Shown here piece after piece: positions 9,304-21,230 of a stretch of DNA of 64,000 bases. The stretch comes from Cavia porcellus (Eukaryota; Chordata; Mammalia; Rodentia; Caviidae). A model generated the notes under the pieces. That model was given only the letters and a program-made list of their open reading frames with translations. It did no database searches and was not told the DNA's origin. The stretch is taken from assembly GCF_034190915.1 (NCBI RefSeq), contig NW_026947486.1:82254044-82318043 (forward strand), given 5' to 3'. Made by a program: the position numbers and the translations under genes. The first letter of the stretch is position 1. Each line of letters starts with the position of its first letter.

Positions 9304-12300
9304 ATGCAACAGCAGAGAGATAACATTCCTACAATTAACCAGCATTTAACAGTAATAACCATTAATGTAAATGGTCTCAATGCACCAATCAAAAGAAACA
9401 GACTAGCAGAATGGATCAAGAAACAAAATCCAACCATATGCTGTTTACAGGAAACCCATCTAACCCAGAAAGATACTCACAGACTGAAAGTCAAAGGATT
9501 GAAAACAATTCTTCATGCAGCAGGAATCCAAAAAAAGGCAGGAGTAGCCATTCTGTTTGCAGACAACGTGAACTTTAAACCAACAATGACCATAAAGGAC
9601 AAAGAAGGTCACTACATACTCGTAAGGGGAAAACTCCAAGAGGAAGAGATAACTATCTTAAATATATACGCACCAAACTCCAGAGCACCCAGTTATATAA
9701 AACAATTATTAACAGAAATGAAAACTCAAATTATCAGTAACACAATTGTAACAGGAGACCTTAATACACCACTGACACCAAGGGACAGATCAACCAGACA
9801 GAAAATGAGCAAAGAAATAACAGAACTGAATCACACCTGTGAACAAATGGGTTTGATAGACATATACAGAATGTTCCACCCAACAACATCAGAATACACA
9901 TTCTTCTCAGCAGTACATGGATCATTTTCTAAAATAGACCATATATTAGCTCACAGAACATATTTAAGCAAATGCAAAAGAGTTGAAATCATCCCTTGCA
10001 TATTATCGGATCATAGCGCTCTGAAATTAGAAATTAATGACAAAGGATACTGCAAAAATTCCGCAAACACATGGAAACTAAATAACACACTCTTGAGTAA
10101 TCAGTGGGTCACAGAAGAAATTAAAGAAGAAATTAAACAATACCTAAAAGAAAATGAAAATGCAGATACAACTTACCGGAATCTGTGGGATGCAATGAAA
10201 GCCGTTCTGAGAGGAAAATTTATTGCACTGAGTTCCCACATCAGGAAAACAGAACGAATACAAGTAAATAACTTGATGCTACACCTCAAACAGCTAGAAA
10301 AAGAAGAGCAAGTCAAGCCCAAAGCCAAAAGAAGAGAGGAAATTATAAGAATCAGAGCAGAAATCAATGCAATAGAGACTAAGAAAACAATCCAAAGAAT
10401 CAACGAATCAAAGAGTTGGTTCTTTGAAAGAATAAATAAAATCGATAAGCCCCTAGCCAACCTTATTAAAAAAAGGAAAGAAAAAGCTCAAATTCATGCA
10501 ATAAGAAATGAAAAAGGAGAAATCACTACAGACCCAATAGAAATACAGAGGATCAGCAACACCTATTTTGAAAACCTCTACTCTCAAAAGTTTGATAACA
10601 CAGAAGAAATAGACAGATTCTTAGAAGCATATGAAGTACCAAAGCTAGATCAAGAGGATATAAAACTGTTGAATAACCCAATCTCTGCTAATGAAATTGA
10701 GAATGTAATTGGGTCCTTGCCCACCAAGAAGAGCCCAGGCCCAGATGGATTCACTGCAGAATTCTACAAGAAATATAAAGAAGACCTAATGCCGACACTC
10801 CTCAAACTATTCAATGAAATTGAAAGGGAAGCAATCCTTCCTAAGTCATTCCTGGAAGCAAATATTACTCTAGTACCAAAACCTGAGAAAGACCCAACTA
10901 TAAAAGAGAACTATAGACTGATCTCCCTAATGAACACAGATGCAAAAATCCTCAATAAAATATTGGCAAATAGGATCCAGCAAATCATCAAGAAGATTAT
11001 ACACCATGACCAGGTGGGATTCATCCCAGGAATGCAAGGATGGTTCAACATACGCAAATCAATAAATGTAATCCACCATATCAATAAAGCCAAAAATAAG
11101 AATCACATGATCATCTCTATAGATGCAGAAAAAGCCTTCGATAAGGTCCAACACTTATTCATGATAAGAACTTTACAGAAAATTGGAATAAATGGTCTCT
11201 ACCTCAATATAATAAAGGCCATTTATGACAAACCAACAGCCAGCATCATACTAAATGGCCAAAAATTGAAAGCCTTTACTTTAAAATCGGGTACAAGACA
11301 AGGATGTCCTTTATCACCACTCCTATTTAATATAGTACTGGAAGTACTAGCCAGAGCAATTAGGCAAGAAAGAGAAATAAAAGGGGTAAAGATAGGAAAA
11401 GAAGAAGTTAAATTATCATTGTTTGCAGATGACATGATACTCTACATAGAAGACCCCCTAAACTCCATTGAAATACTCTTAGATACAATAAATAAATTCA
11501 GTAACGTGGCTGGATACAAAATCAATACTCAGAAATCAATAGCATTCCTATACACGAACAACAAAATTACAGAGAGGGAAATAAGAGAAACTGGACTATT
11601 CACATTAGCAAGCAAAAAAATGAAATATTTAGGAATTACTCTTACGAAAGAAGTGAAAGACTTATACAGTGAAAATTATAATACATTGAAAAAGGAAATT
11701 GAAGATGATCTCAGAAAATGGAAAGACATCCCTTGCTCATGGATAGGAAGAACAAACATTGTGAAAATGGCCATTCTCCCAAAACTGTTATACAGATTCA
11801 ATGCAATCCCAATAGAAATACCATCAACATACCTTATAGATCTAGAGAAATCACTCCTAAATTTCATCTGGAACCAGAAGAGACCTAGAATCGCAAAGGC
11901 AATTCTAAGCAGCAAAGACAAAGCAGGAGGCATCACAATCCCTGACTTGAAGTTATACTACAAAGCAACAGTAGTAAAATCAACATGGTATTGGAATCAA
12001 AACAGAGCTGAAGATCAGTGGAATAGATTAGAAGATACAACCACAACTACGAACACACTCAACCACCTTATTTTTGATAAAGGAGCCAAGCAGGTTCACT
12101 GGAAGAACGACAGTCTCTTTAATAAATGGTGCTGGAAAAACTGGCTCTCCATTTGCCGAAAACTAAAGCTAGACCCATGTCTATCACCATGTACTAAATT
12201 AAAATGTAAATGGGTCAAAGATCTGAATATTAAAACAGAAACACTAAATCTATTGGAAGACAAAATAGGTAGAAACCTTGGAGACATAGGAGTAGGTAAA

Positions 12301-13140
12301 GAATTCATGAACAGGACTCAAACCGCACGGGAAATACTTCCCAGAATCAATAACTGGGACCACTTCTTATTAAAAAGTTTCTGCATGTCAAAAGAAATCT
12401 CCAGCATAGTGAAAAGAAAACCCACAAACTGGGAAAAGATTTTAGTGAACTCTCTCTCAGACAAGGGCCTCTTGTCTAAAACATATAAAGAATTAAAGAA
12501 ACTCAGACCTCCGAAATTCAAAGATCCAATGCAAAAATGGGCATCTGAGATGAATATGCAATTCTCAGATGAAGAAATACAAATGGCAAATAAATACATG
12601 AAAAAATGCTCATCATCATTGGTCATTAGAGAAATGCAAATTAAAACCACACTGAGATACCATCTCACTCCTGAAAGAATGGCCAGGATCAAGAAAACCG
12701 ACAACAAATGCTGGAGAGGCTGTGGGGAAAAAGGAACTCTCCTGCACTGCTGGTGGGAGTGTAGACTGGTACAGCCTTTGTGGAGATCTGTCTGGAGATT
12801 TCTCAAAAAGTTGGGACTGGAAATCCCATTTATTCCAGCTATTCCACTTCTAGGCATATTCCCAGAAGAACTGAAAGCATCATACCACAGTGATATATGT
12901 GCACCTATGTTTATAGCAGCACAATTTGTAATCGCCAGATCTTGGAAACAACCCAAGTGCCCATCAACTGAGGAATGGATAAAAAAGTTGTGGTATTTCT
13001 ATACAATGGAGTATTATTCAGCTATAAAGAAGGATCACATTGAGATATTTATCAATAAATGGGCACAGCTTGAGACCATACTCATAAGTGAAATAAATCA
13101 ATCTCGCATGTGTGAATACCGAATAGTTTCCCTAATGTAA
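9304..13140 (+). CDS. ORF2: L1 ORF2 protein (endonuclease/reverse transcriptase)
   Basis: 1278 aa, intact, close to the usual ~1275. The N-terminal APE-type endonuclease (about 1-245) nicks target DNA. Its key residues are visible: N21, E50, D152, N154, D212, D236 and H237. The reverse transcriptase (about 480-790) primes on the nick. QVGFIPG (570-576), the motif A aspartate D607 and FADD (707-710) are all present. A C-terminal Cys/His cluster has the spacing C1136-x3-C1140-x7-H1148-x4-C1153 typical of L1. ORF2p drives target-primed reverse transcription of its own RNA and of SINE RNAs. The start is taken at the first ATG 19 nt after ORF1; the frame is open a little upstream, so the true initiation codon could differ. 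No frameshift or stop is seen. Confidence 0.97.
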   Translation: MQQQRDNIPTINQHLTVITINVNGLNAPIKRNRLAEWIKKQNPTICCLQETHLTQKDTHRLKVKGLKTILHAAGIQKKAGVAILFADNVNFKPTMTIKDKEGHYILVRGKLQEEEITILNIYAPNSRAPSYIKQLLTEMKTQIISNTIVTGDLNTPLTPRDRSTRQKMSKEITELNHTCEQMGLIDIYRMFHPTTSEYTFFSAVHGSFSKIDHILAHRTYLSKCKRVEIIPCILSDHSALKLEINDKGYCKNSANTWKLNNTLLSNQWVTEEIKEEIKQYLKENENADTTYRNLWDAMKAVLRGKFIALSSHIRKTERIQVNNLMLHLKQLEKEEQVKPKAKRREEIIRIRAEINAIETKKTIQRINESKSWFFERINKIDKPLANLIKKRKEKAQIHAIRNEKGEITTDPIEIQRISNTYFENLYSQKFDNTEEIDRFLEAYEVPKLDQEDIKLLNNPISANEIENVIGSLPTKKSPGPDGFTAEFYKKYKEDLMPTLLKLFNEIEREAILPKSFLEANITLVPKPEKDPTIKENYRLISLMNTDAKILNKILANRIQQIIKKIIHHDQVGFIPGMQGWFNIRKSINVIHHINKAKNKNHMIISIDAEKAFDKVQHLFMIRTLQKIGINGLYLNIIKAIYDKPTASIILNGQKLKAFTLKSGTRQGCPLSPLLFNIVLEVLARAIRQEREIKGVKIGKEEVKLSLFADDMILYIEDPLNSIEILLDTINKFSNVAGYKINTQKSIAFLYTNNKITEREIRETGLFTLASKKMKYLGITLTKEVKDLYSENYNTLKKEIEDDLRKWKDIPCSWIGRTNIVKMAILPKLLYRFNAIPIEIPSTYLIDLEKSLLNFIWNQKRPRIAKAILSSKDKAGGITIPDLKLYYKATVVKSTWYWNQNRAEDQWNRLEDTTTTTNTLNHLIFDKGAKQVHWKNDSLFNKWCWKNWLSICRKLKLDPCLSPCTKLKCKWVKDLNIKTETLNLLEDKIGRNLGDIGVGKEFMNRTQTAREILPRINNWDHFLLKSFCMSKEISSIVKRKPTNWEKILVNSLSDKGLLSKTYKELKKLRPPKFKDPMQKWASEMNMQFSDEEIQMANKYMKKCSSSLVIREMQIKTTLRYHLTPERMARIKKTDNKCWRGCGEKGTLLHCWWECRLVQPLWRSVWRFLKKLGLEIPFIPAIPLLGIFPEELKASYHSDICAPMFIAAQFVIARSWKQPKCPSTEEWIKKLWYFYTMEYYSAIKKDHIEIFINKWAQLETILISEINQSRMCEYRIVSLM

Positions 13141-14338
13141 GTAATGATTCAAATATATAAAAATATGTGGTAATCATGATTCCCCATTAGGTGGCCTTGA
13201 AGCCTTATAAAGTTTTCACTCATTAATTAGAAAGGCTTTATTCTGGGCTTCTTGATATGAAAATATTTGAAGCTAGAGTATATGAAGTTTTACCCAAATA
13301 TTTCAAGGAAAAAGACACTATGGTAACTACTATTAAGTCAGGTTATAAGGTGGTGAAGTACTAGGTTATTGAAACAGTCATGCTGTGACCTCTATTGTTA
13401 TATTGTTATGTCCTGTTTTATCTCAATCTCCCCCTTATTGTTTCAAAAAAAAATTATTTAGTCATTTCTTATGTTTGTCTTAATTAAAGAAAAAATTCAA
13501 AAAAATTAGGATATATAAATAGTAACTCTTTTCGATTTCCTATTAACTTGTTTTGAAGTCCTGTAGTACTCCCACGATCTTGTTTTGACTGATTAGACTC
13601 TGTTCCATTCTATATGATAGTATCAAGTTTGAAGACATAGGCAACTACTTTGAAGACAATAAGATTCACTAAGATACCCATTCTGGTTTGACTATTGTCT
13701 TCTTTGGAAGTCCTGTAATGTTTACAACGCCTAAGTTTTATTGGTCTTGTTCTCTACTGTTTTGTCCAACTTTATAATATCTAATAAGATAGACAATTCT
13801 TTTTAAGGAAACAAGGGACAACGTTGATAACCATTGTTGATAAACTTGTACTCTGTTCTACACCATGTGCTACGTCTATCCTTGGTATTGACTGACAGCT
13901 TTGTTTTGCCATATTTGACTGTATTCTTCCCCCCCCCCAAAGAAAGTAATAAGCACTAAGGAGTAATAAAATCCAAGATGTGTAAATTTTGTTGTAAAAA
14001 AGAGAGGGAAAAAAAAAAAAGAAAAGGAGCTCTAACGAATATAACAGCAAGTGTGTTTGGGGGTGTTAAATAGCTGACTTTATCAATGTTTTTGGAACAT
14101 TGAACACAGCTGTTTGCAGTCTCCCTGTTTGAATGTCCACCTTGTGTTCTTTGATACTGTGATTTGAGGAACTATTTTCAAGAAAATAGTGTGTAATCTA
14201 CTAGCAGGTAATTTCTTACTGTTATGGTTTTTTGTTTTGTTTTGTTTTGTAGTTCTGTATTGCGTGTACCCTTACGCCGCTTTGGTTTGTTTTGTGTTTT
14301 TCTCTTTTTCCTCTTAAATTAAAAAAAAAAAAAAAAAA
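13141..14338 (+). other. L1 3' UTR with ~150-bp repeats and poly(A)
   Basis: Contains degenerate repeat units marked by gaagtactagg (13355), ttgttttgaagtcctgta (13549) and ctttggaagtcctgta (13702). The last two are 152 bp apart, and the first pair is 200 bp apart with an A/T-rich insert between. A C run at 13930-13938, an A/G tract at about 13997-14027, AATAAA at 13965-13970 and a final ATTAAA at 14318-14323 merging with the tail are also present. The last ~380 bp recur in several older L1 copies here. Confidence 0.85.
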
Positions 14339-14353
14339 GAAAATTTGAGCTCA
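14339..14353 (+). repeat. 3' copy of young L1 target-site duplication
   Basis: gaaaatttgagctca, identical to 7380-7394. The T/A-rich nick region fits L1 endonuclease preference. Confidence 0.95.
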
Positions 14354-14375
14354 GTCTGGGCAACTTATTTTCTTT

Positions 14376-14989
14376 TATTTAAAATAAAAATATTAAGTAG
14401 AGAGATGAAGATACAGTACAGTGCAAAGGTTTTGTGTCAGTGTCTGGTACTGTAGAAAAGGAAAACAAAACAAAACAACAAAAAACCAAATGCATCTCTT
14501 ATGCTACAGTTTTCAGTTATAAGCAGTGAGAAGATGGCTTTTGCTATCCCATGGTTTTGCTCTTTCCATTTTCCTGAGGCAGTCGGGGATGAACATCAGA
14601 GGAAAGCTCAGACTGAGGTGGGATGGGAGTAGAAGGGCTAATTTCCCCCACTGCAGGATGGCAGCTGCAGTTTGATGGGACAACAGATCTAGTGAGACCT
14701 GAGGCCAGGCCCTGTATGCAGTAGAGTCACTTCTGGAAGTGGAGGAACACTTGCTGTGCTTTTGGTGTTTGTGCACCTAGAACTTTCATTTTCTTTCTTA
14801 TTTCCTTGTCCATCATCATTCCTGGGCCCACTATGCCAGGAGTCAAGGGGTTTACAGGAGGTTTGTGAAGGGACTGTGGTGGGTATGAAAGAAGGCAGAG
14901 ACTTGAGGGTTGGCGTACAGGTTATGCTGGCTGGGGCACAGGATATGGGAACCCAGCTGGAGGGCAACCCGGATTCCTTGGGGAGGGCT

Positions 14990-15028
<39 letters not shown>

Positions 15029-15030
15029 AA
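14376..15030. other. No gene; (GA)n microsatellite
   Basis: Unrecognised sequence ending in a GA dinucleotide run at 14991-15024 directly before a B1-like SINE. Frames across it encode only Arg-Glu repeats. Confidence 0.6.
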
Positions 15031-15165
15031 GGCCTGTAATTCCAGCACTCAAGATGCTGAGGCAGAGGGTGGCTGTGAATTCAAGGCCATCCAGGGATAT
15101 CTAGCAAGTTCAAGTTCTATAATGAGATTCTGTAGCAAAACAAAGCAAAGCAAAGCAAAACTGAT
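15031..15165 (+). repeat. B1-like SINE, diverged
   Basis: ggcctgtaattccagcactcaagatgctgaggcag and gaattcaaggccatccaggg in B1 order, with a tail of caaag units. Confidence 0.75.
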
Positions 15166-15554
15166 TGAGTGGAAACTTTGTACTCAGTCTCGAGCAGCAC
15201 AGAATATTAAAAGAGAGGAGATGACTAGATAGGAAAAGAGTTCAATGAGGGGGCAGAGAGGGAGGGCTGTGGTGGCTCTCTGCAGACAAAGGGCAGGTTC
15301 TGCCTGATATAGGCTCTGATGGGGTAGGGCTCTGAGTGATTGTATCAGAGTGCAGGGGATTGGGTAAATCGTTTCATGCATGAACTTTGGCAAAGCCTTT
15401 TGGGAGGAAGAAACCAAAAGGGTTTCTGTGAAGAAGGAGTTATACATTATCAGGGCATAGTTTTGAACTGTTGCCATCATGATTGTGCTGTAGTTCAAAT
15501 GTGGAGGGGATCTAACAAAAACCAAACCAAACCAAACAAGCAAGTCTCTAAAAG
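15166..15554. other. No recognised feature
   Basis: Nothing identified between the B1-like SINE and the MLT1 LTR. Confidence 0.4.
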
Positions 15555-15895
15555 GAGTCTGCTACAAACTGAATGTTTGTGCATCCTCCCAAGTCATATG
15601 TTAAAACCTAATTTACAGTGTGATGATATTTAGAGCAGGGGCCCTTGGAAGTTGATTAGCTCATAAGGGCTAAATGGGACCAGTGGTCTTATAGATAAAA
15701 CTCCCTCTCCCTCTCCTCTTTCACTGTGTGAGATTATAGCAAAAAGATGGCTGTCTATGAACCAGAAAGTAGGCTATCAACAAACACTTAAACTACTGGT
15801 GACTTGATCTTTTCTGCTGGTAATTGGAACTTTATGTATGTGTGCACTCACTTTATCATGGCTGTCACAAAATACTGGACACTGGGAGCAGGGAG
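15555..15895 (+). repeat. MLT1-type MaLR LTR
   Basis: ctacaaactgaatgtttgtgcatcc, aagtcatatgttaaaacct, gtgatgatatttagagcaggggccc, ttggaagttgattagctcat and gaccagtggtcttataga follow the MLT1 consensus order. Ancient and decayed; the 3' end is not well defined. Confidence 0.72.
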
Positions 15896-16267
15896 ATGAA
15901 GTACAAAGAAGGATAAAGACACCTGGAGTCGCTATTCTGCAGGTGTTCACTATGTGGAGACAAGATACGTGCATGAATGAGACGCTTTGAAATCCTGAGA
16001 AGACATTAAAAGGCTCAAGTGAAAGATACTGATTGACAAGATACACTTAAAATAGTCGAAGCCAAAGATGGCTGCATACAACTCGTGTTGATCCCTGGAG
16101 TGTGGCAAGATTTGAGGCAGTAAGGAATATTGTAGACTGTGACATCAGTATAAACATAGGCTTCCAATTCCAAATGAGTGCCAGATGTTTAAAAGAGAAA
16201 AACCAACCTGTAGAGTCCATAGCAGATAGGGGTGGAAACTATAGCTAAAGACATCAGAACGCTTGGA
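15896..16267. other. No recognised feature
   Basis: No recognised repeat or coding frame. Confidence 0.35.
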
Positions 16268-17238
16268 GAATCCTCAAACAACTAAAGGTAGAAATTCCAT
16301 TTGACCTGGCTATTCCACTTTTAGGCATCTTCCTGAAAGAATTAAATATATTATAATGATGTATGCACGCTCATGTTCACAGCAGTACAATTTATAACAG
16401 CTAAATTTCGGAAGTGGTTTATATGTCTATCAGTAAATGAACGAATGAAGAAAATGTATTTATACACAATGGAGCACTATTCCGCCATAAAGAAAGATAA
16501 ATTTGAGTCATTTGTAGGAAAATGGATGCACCTTGATGCATAATGGATGCATAACGTTAAGTGAAATAAACCTGACGCACAAGCTTAAAGATTGAGTGGT
16601 TTCTCTTATATATGAAAAGACCAAAGCATAAATAAATTAAAAAGTAAAATAAAAATGTAATAGGAAATAAGGAGAGAGGTCTTCTACAAAAGGAAAGGGG
16701 ACCAAGAGATGGAGGGATGGGGTGAAGAGAAGGGTAAAGAAAGTAAAAAGAATTAAGGCAAGTCGCATACATGCACCAACTCCCCATGAATGTAATCATT
16801 ATATTGTGTGAATATGTACATATTTACCAATAGTTACAAAGATGACATATTTGCAAATATGTAAAAAAAGGTGAAGATCCATGGCTAATAGACGTTTGGA
16901 ATAAAGAGCTCAGATTCTGCCCTCGGGGGGCAGGACGAAATTCGTGTGCAAGGGCTGAGGATGGTGGCCATTGTTGATTCCCTATTAGCTTGTTTTGAAG
17001 TACTGTATCATTTTCATTGTTTTGTTGGGTTGGGTTTGATTGTCTCTTGTTTGTTTAATTTTATTGTATCTGGTGGCATGGGCAGCTATTTCAAAGATAA
17101 CAAGATATATTATGGTAGCCATTTTGGATTTACTATTACCTTGTTTTGAAGTCCCTTATTGCATTCATTGTTTTATTTTTATTGGTTCTATTCTGTTCTG
17201 TTTTGTTTGATTTTTACTATGTCTGAAGGTGTCTGCAG
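16268..17238 (+). mobile_element. Old 5'-truncated L1 (ORF2 end plus 3' UTR)
   Basis: Begins in the ORF2 C-terminal region (counterpart of about codon 1165: ccatttgacctggctattccacttttaggc) with stops and frameshifts, then enters the 3' UTR. Two units of the ~150-bp repeat are seen, marked by ttgttttgaagtac near 16990 and ttgttttgaagtcc near 17141, 151 bp apart. A B1 SINE interrupts or ends it at 17239. Confidence 0.75.
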
Positions 17239-17375
17239 CTATTTTTTTTTTTTTTGGTCTTTTTGAGACAGGGTCTCACTATGCAGTTCAGTCTGAACTT
17301 GAGCTTACTTTGCAGCCCAGGCTGATTTTGAACTCACAATGATTCTCTGTCTCAGCCTTTTGAGTGCTGAGATCT
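17239..17375 (-). repeat. B1-type SINE
   Basis: Antisense B1: poly(T), ggtctttttgagacagggtctcact, gcccaggctgattttgaactcac, tctgtctcagcc. Its sense-strand tail ends AAAAAGACCAAAA. Confidence 0.85.
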
Positions 17376-17877
17376 GAAGCTACGTTGAAGACAGCAGGAG
17401 GTAAACATTGTATTAAAGTACACTGGTTTGTTTTGCTTGGTTTTGCTTCACTTGGTTTTATTCTCTTCAAAAAAAATTGTGTATGGGGAAAAGGTATTGA
17501 TGATAAGGAGAAATATTAGGTAAGAATGTAGAGGTGATAAACTTGATAATAAATGTTAGGTACAAGAATATTCTAGCAATAGGAAAGTCTACCAATGTAA
17601 ATGTTAAAGAAGAAATGAATATCTCCCCACAGCTAACCACCACTACCACTACCACCCATGGAAAACCTTTTTTTTTTTTTTTAAATCATCATCCTTTCCT
17701 GGTGAGCAGACTCTGGGTTGGGCACAGTATCTTCCTGCAGGTCAAAAGCATGGGGGTCATCACTATTAATTACAAGAGTTATCTAAGGGATATAGCTTTC
17801 AGATTTGCTGAGTATAGACTGAGCTGGGATATGCACTACAAATTGATTTTTAAAAAAATAAATTTCTACCTATGAAG
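17376..17877. other. No recognised gene
   Basis: AT-rich; the first ~90 bp may continue the L1 3' UTR interrupted by the B1. A short ACC/ACT repeat lies near 17637-17658. Confidence 0.4.
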
Positions 17878-17995
17878 TTACATATGGTGGCCTATGCCTA
17901 TAGACCATATGCAGGAGGCTGTGATAGGAAGAACATGTCAGTCCAGAAGTTCAACACCAGCTGGACAACATATCGCTTCTCAAAAAAAAAAAAAT
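17878..17995 (+). repeat. B1-like SINE, old and short
   Basis: tatggtggcctatgcctatag, gcaggaggctgtgataggaag and aacaccagctggacaacata follow B1 order, then poly(A). Confidence 0.6.
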
Positions 17996-17999
17996 AGTT

Positions 18000-18343
18000 T
18001 CTATCTGGCAACACGCTATACAAACTGATTTCTTAAATTCATCTTAAAGCCTTGTTTTTTTTTCTGCTGGAAACTTCATTCTCCTAAAAAACTAAACATA
18101 ATAAGCCAAGCAAAGCAAAGTAAAAGTTAAATTTCAATTAATGCAACTTGTAATTCTTGTGAAAATGAAGTAGCAAGAACTGAGTTTTATGAAATATGGC
18201 ACTGGGCACCAGTCAGTGGAAAACTGTAAGCACAAGGGGCTGGAAACCAAAGAAAAGGAATCTAAGAAAAGAAAAGGAACCCAGAGGTCAGCAGTTTCAC
18301 TGGGCTGGGATTATAGACACTACCACCACGTCCAACTAAGCGT
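18000..18343. other. No recognised feature
   Basis: Only a short B1-like scrap (gggctgggattatagacactaccaccacg, about 18302-18330) is visible. Confidence 0.4.
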
Positions 18344-18838
18344 AGTGTTTTAATCACAACATATTAAATATCATGAAAGGCACATTGTCCATCATAGTCA
18401 GAAGTTTGTGCTTCTATTATTATTATTATTTTGAGACAAGGTCTCACTATGTAGTTCAGGCTGGCCTGGACTTACTATGTACCCCAGGCTGGCCTCGAAC
18501 TCACAGTGATTCTCCTGTCTTAGCCTCCTGAGTGCTGGGATTGTAGATAGTGCCACCACACCTAGCTCCATTATTATTTTTGTGTTTTTGAATGAAAAAA
18601 AAATTCTTCATGAAAAACAGCTACTTTAACCGCAGAGAAAAATGAGAATGATAATCCTTGGTGGACAAGATCTCATGATGGGATAAGGAGTGAGACTGAA
18701 GTAAAACTCCAAGCAAAATTACTGTTTGATAACTCACTGCCCTGAAGACCCAGAGTACTTTCTATAACATCCCGCATCTTGCATCCTGCTTTGTTAAGCT
18801 TAATCAGCCATGTTTTCCCTATTCTTTAAGCACAGCCA
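18344..18838 (+). repeat. Duplicated segment, copy 1
   Basis: About 490 bp that recurs in the same orientation at 58505-58992 (aaggca..tgtccatca, gaagtttgtgcttc, gaatgataatccttggtggacaa, tttgataactcactg and more). Both copies contain the same antisense B1 at the same site, so the duplication followed that insertion. Confidence 0.82.
18435..18568 (-). repeat. B1-type SINE inside the duplicated segment
   Basis: gagacaaggtctcactatgtagttcaggctgg ... gctgggattgtagatagtgcc, antisense B1 flanked by ATT-rich sequence. Confidence 0.88.
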
Positions 18839-19065
18839 TGTGACTTGTACAGAAGGCAAACTGCCTGTTTTGTAGCACATTGGTGGTCCACTGGTGTTAG
18901 TTGAGGACTGGCTCAAGATGTCCCCTTAGATTCCTTATGTAAAGTGATACAGTGCTCACATATACTCTACACACATCCTCCTGAACGTGCTAGATCATTT
19001 CTAGGCGTATACTACCTACTACAGTGCAAATTCTATCCAAATAGTTGTCATAGTATGTTGTGTAA
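18839..19065. other. No recognised feature
   Basis: Nothing identified. Confidence 0.35.
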
Positions 19066-19079
19066 AGAATAATAACAAG

Positions 19080-19248
19080 CCGGGCGTGGTGACTCACACC
19101 TGTAATCCCAGCACTTGGGAGGCTGAGGCAGGAGGATTGTTGTGAGTTCGAGACCAGCCTGGGTTACAAAGTGAGCTCAGGGCCAGCCTGAACTGCATAG
19201 TGAGACCCTGTCTCAAAAAGACAAAAAAAAAAAAAAAAAAAGAATAAT
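19080..19248 (+). repeat. B1-type SINE, young-looking
   Basis: gccgggcgtggtgactcacacctgtaatcccagcacttgggaggctgag with an intact 3' end and long A tail; TSD agaataataacaag at 19066-19079 and 19249-19262. Confidence 0.93.
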
Positions 19249-19262
19249 AGAATAATAACAAG

Positions 19263-19639
19263 AAAAAAGTCAATTCAGTACACTCTTAGTTTTTTGATTC
19301 ATGGCTGGCTGGATTTTGGATATAGATAACTATGTTTGCATAAATGATTGCTCCGTCCTGTCTGTGATACTCTGTCCCTTTCTCTTCACCTGACTAATTC
19401 TTTTTCGTCTCAACTTAAGTGTCATTTCCTTGGAAAACGTCCCTGAACTTCTGGATCAGGAAAATGTCTTTAGCGCTTGTTTCTAGCACCTCCTTATTTT
19501 CTCTCATAGTAGCTATCAACCACTTAACAGTTTGTCCCAGTGTCACTTGGGCAGTTCGTTTGTTTTCATAATGAATGTCGTGAGCATGACTTGGGTGGGT
19601 GTCACTGCAACCAGTCAATTCTTTCTTTTGTTCTTCAAA
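19263..19639. other. No recognised feature
   Basis: Sequence before the antisense L1; no gene or repeat recognised. Confidence 0.35.
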
Positions 19640-20947
19640 GAAAATATTTCTATTGGTACATTTTAGGTACACACAATGATCACATGTAGCATAGGAAATT
19701 TGTGTCTGTACATGATATAACTTGATTGATCTTTTTCTCTTTGCCCTAACCCTCCTTTGATCACTCTTCCCCTCCTTATTTGCAAAAGCTTTTCCCATTT
19801 TTCCTTTTATTCTATTTTTTTCTTTTCTCTTCTTTCTTTTCCCCATCCCCTTTCAGTTTTCCTCCTTCCCATTTGAACATTTTCTTTGTTTCACAACATC
19901 TTTTATAAATTTTGGTCCTTATTTAAGCTTTTTAGTTTTTCAAATCAAAGAAAAAATACAGTACTTCAACGTATGTATCTGATTTATTTCACTTAAGACT
20001 ATAGTCTCAAGGTGCATCTATTCACCTAGAAATGTCTCAAGTTTATCCTTCTTTATGGCAGAGTGGTACTCCATTACAGCAAAGTCAATGTGTAAAAAAC
20101 ACGTGTTTTTTATGCATTCATCCATTGATGGGTATTTAGGCTGTTTTCAAGACTTAGCTATTACCAGTTGTGGATATATATGGGTTACAGTGTGCATATA
20201 TCCTTACAGTATGATGCTTTTTAATACTTTTGAGAAGATATCAAGAAGGATGATAGCTGGGTCAGCTTTAGTGTTTTGAGGAATCTCCACGTTGATTTGC
20301 ATAGTAGTTGCACCAATCTACACTTCTACAACAATGGAGAAGGGTTGCTTTTTCCACACAGCCCCAACATTTGTTATTCATTGATTTCTTGATAATAGCC
20401 ATACTTTCCGGGGTGAGATGGAATCTCAGTGTTGTCTTAATTTGCATCTTTTGAATGACCAGTGATTCTGAACATTTTTCATGTATTTATTTTCCATTTC
20501 TACTTCTTCATCTGAGAAGTGCTATTCATATGTCCATCTTTGGAATGGGTCTCTAAATTTACTGGGTCTGATTATTTTTGGGTTCTTTGTATATTCTAGG
20601 TATTATTACTTTGTTGGAAGAACAGCTGGCAATTACTCTGTGTGTTGTCTCTTCACCCTGTTGTTGGTTTCCTTTGCGGTGCAAAAGTTTTTTGATATGA
20701 TGAGATCCCAGTTCCTGATTCTTTGTAAAATTTCCTGAGCAATCAAAGTTTTGTTTATGAAGTCTTTGCCTATACCTATGTACTTCTTATTCTATGTTCC
20801 ATCAGATTTAGTGTTTCTGTTTTAATATTTAAATCTTTGATTCATTCTAATTTTGCTTTAGCTCATGGTGAGAGACAAACGTCTAGATTTAGTCCCCAGC
20901 ATGCAGAAAGTCAACTTTTCCAGCACCATATATTAAAGAGGCTATCT

Positions 20948-21101
20948 TTTTTTTTGGTCTTTTTGAGACAGGATTTTGCAATGTAGTTCAGTCTGGCCTT
21001 GGGCTCACTTTGTCGCCCAGGCTGGTCTCGAACTTGCAACTATCCTCCTGCCTCAGCCTCCAGAGTGCTGGGATTTTAGCAGTGTGCCACCACTCCTGGC
21101 T
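20948..21101 (-). repeat. B1-type SINE inside L1
   Basis: Antisense B1: ggtctttttgagacaggattttgc ... ccagagtgctgggattttagcagtgtgccaccac. Flanks gaggctatctttt and gagcctatctttc look like a TSD with one mismatch before the poly(T). Confidence 0.88.
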
Positions 21102-21230
21102 GAGCCTATCTTTCTTTCAGTGAAGATGTTTGGCCTCCCTTAAAGGGACTGAGTATGTTTGCAGTTGTTTCTGTCTCCTAATCTGTTCCATTGATCCTTG
21201 GGTCTGTTTTGCCAGTGCCATGCTGTTTTT

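Larger units (their letters stand above)
7395..14338 (+). mobile_element. L1: Full-length young L1 retrotransposon
   Basis: An autonomous non-LTR retrotransposon with every part in order: two 261-bp 5' monomers (7395-7916), a non-monomeric 5' UTR (7917-8231), ORF1 (8232-9284), a 19-nt spacer, ORF2 (9304-13140), a 3' UTR and a poly(A) tail of about 18 A (14321-14338). A perfect 15-bp TSD, gaaaatttgagctca, flanks it (7380-7394, 14339-14353). Both frames are open and the catalytic residues are all present. Together with the near-identical monomers this points to a recent insertion and possible competence. Activity itself cannot be read from sequence. Confidence 0.96.

Noticed and set aside
12318..12956. 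212-codon antisense frame in the young L1
   Set aside because: It lies entirely opposite ORF2 and has no recognisable domain; a shadow frame of an A-rich coding strand.
14756..15232. 158-codon frame
   Set aside because: It crosses a GA microsatellite and a B1-like SINE; no domain and no homologue recognised.
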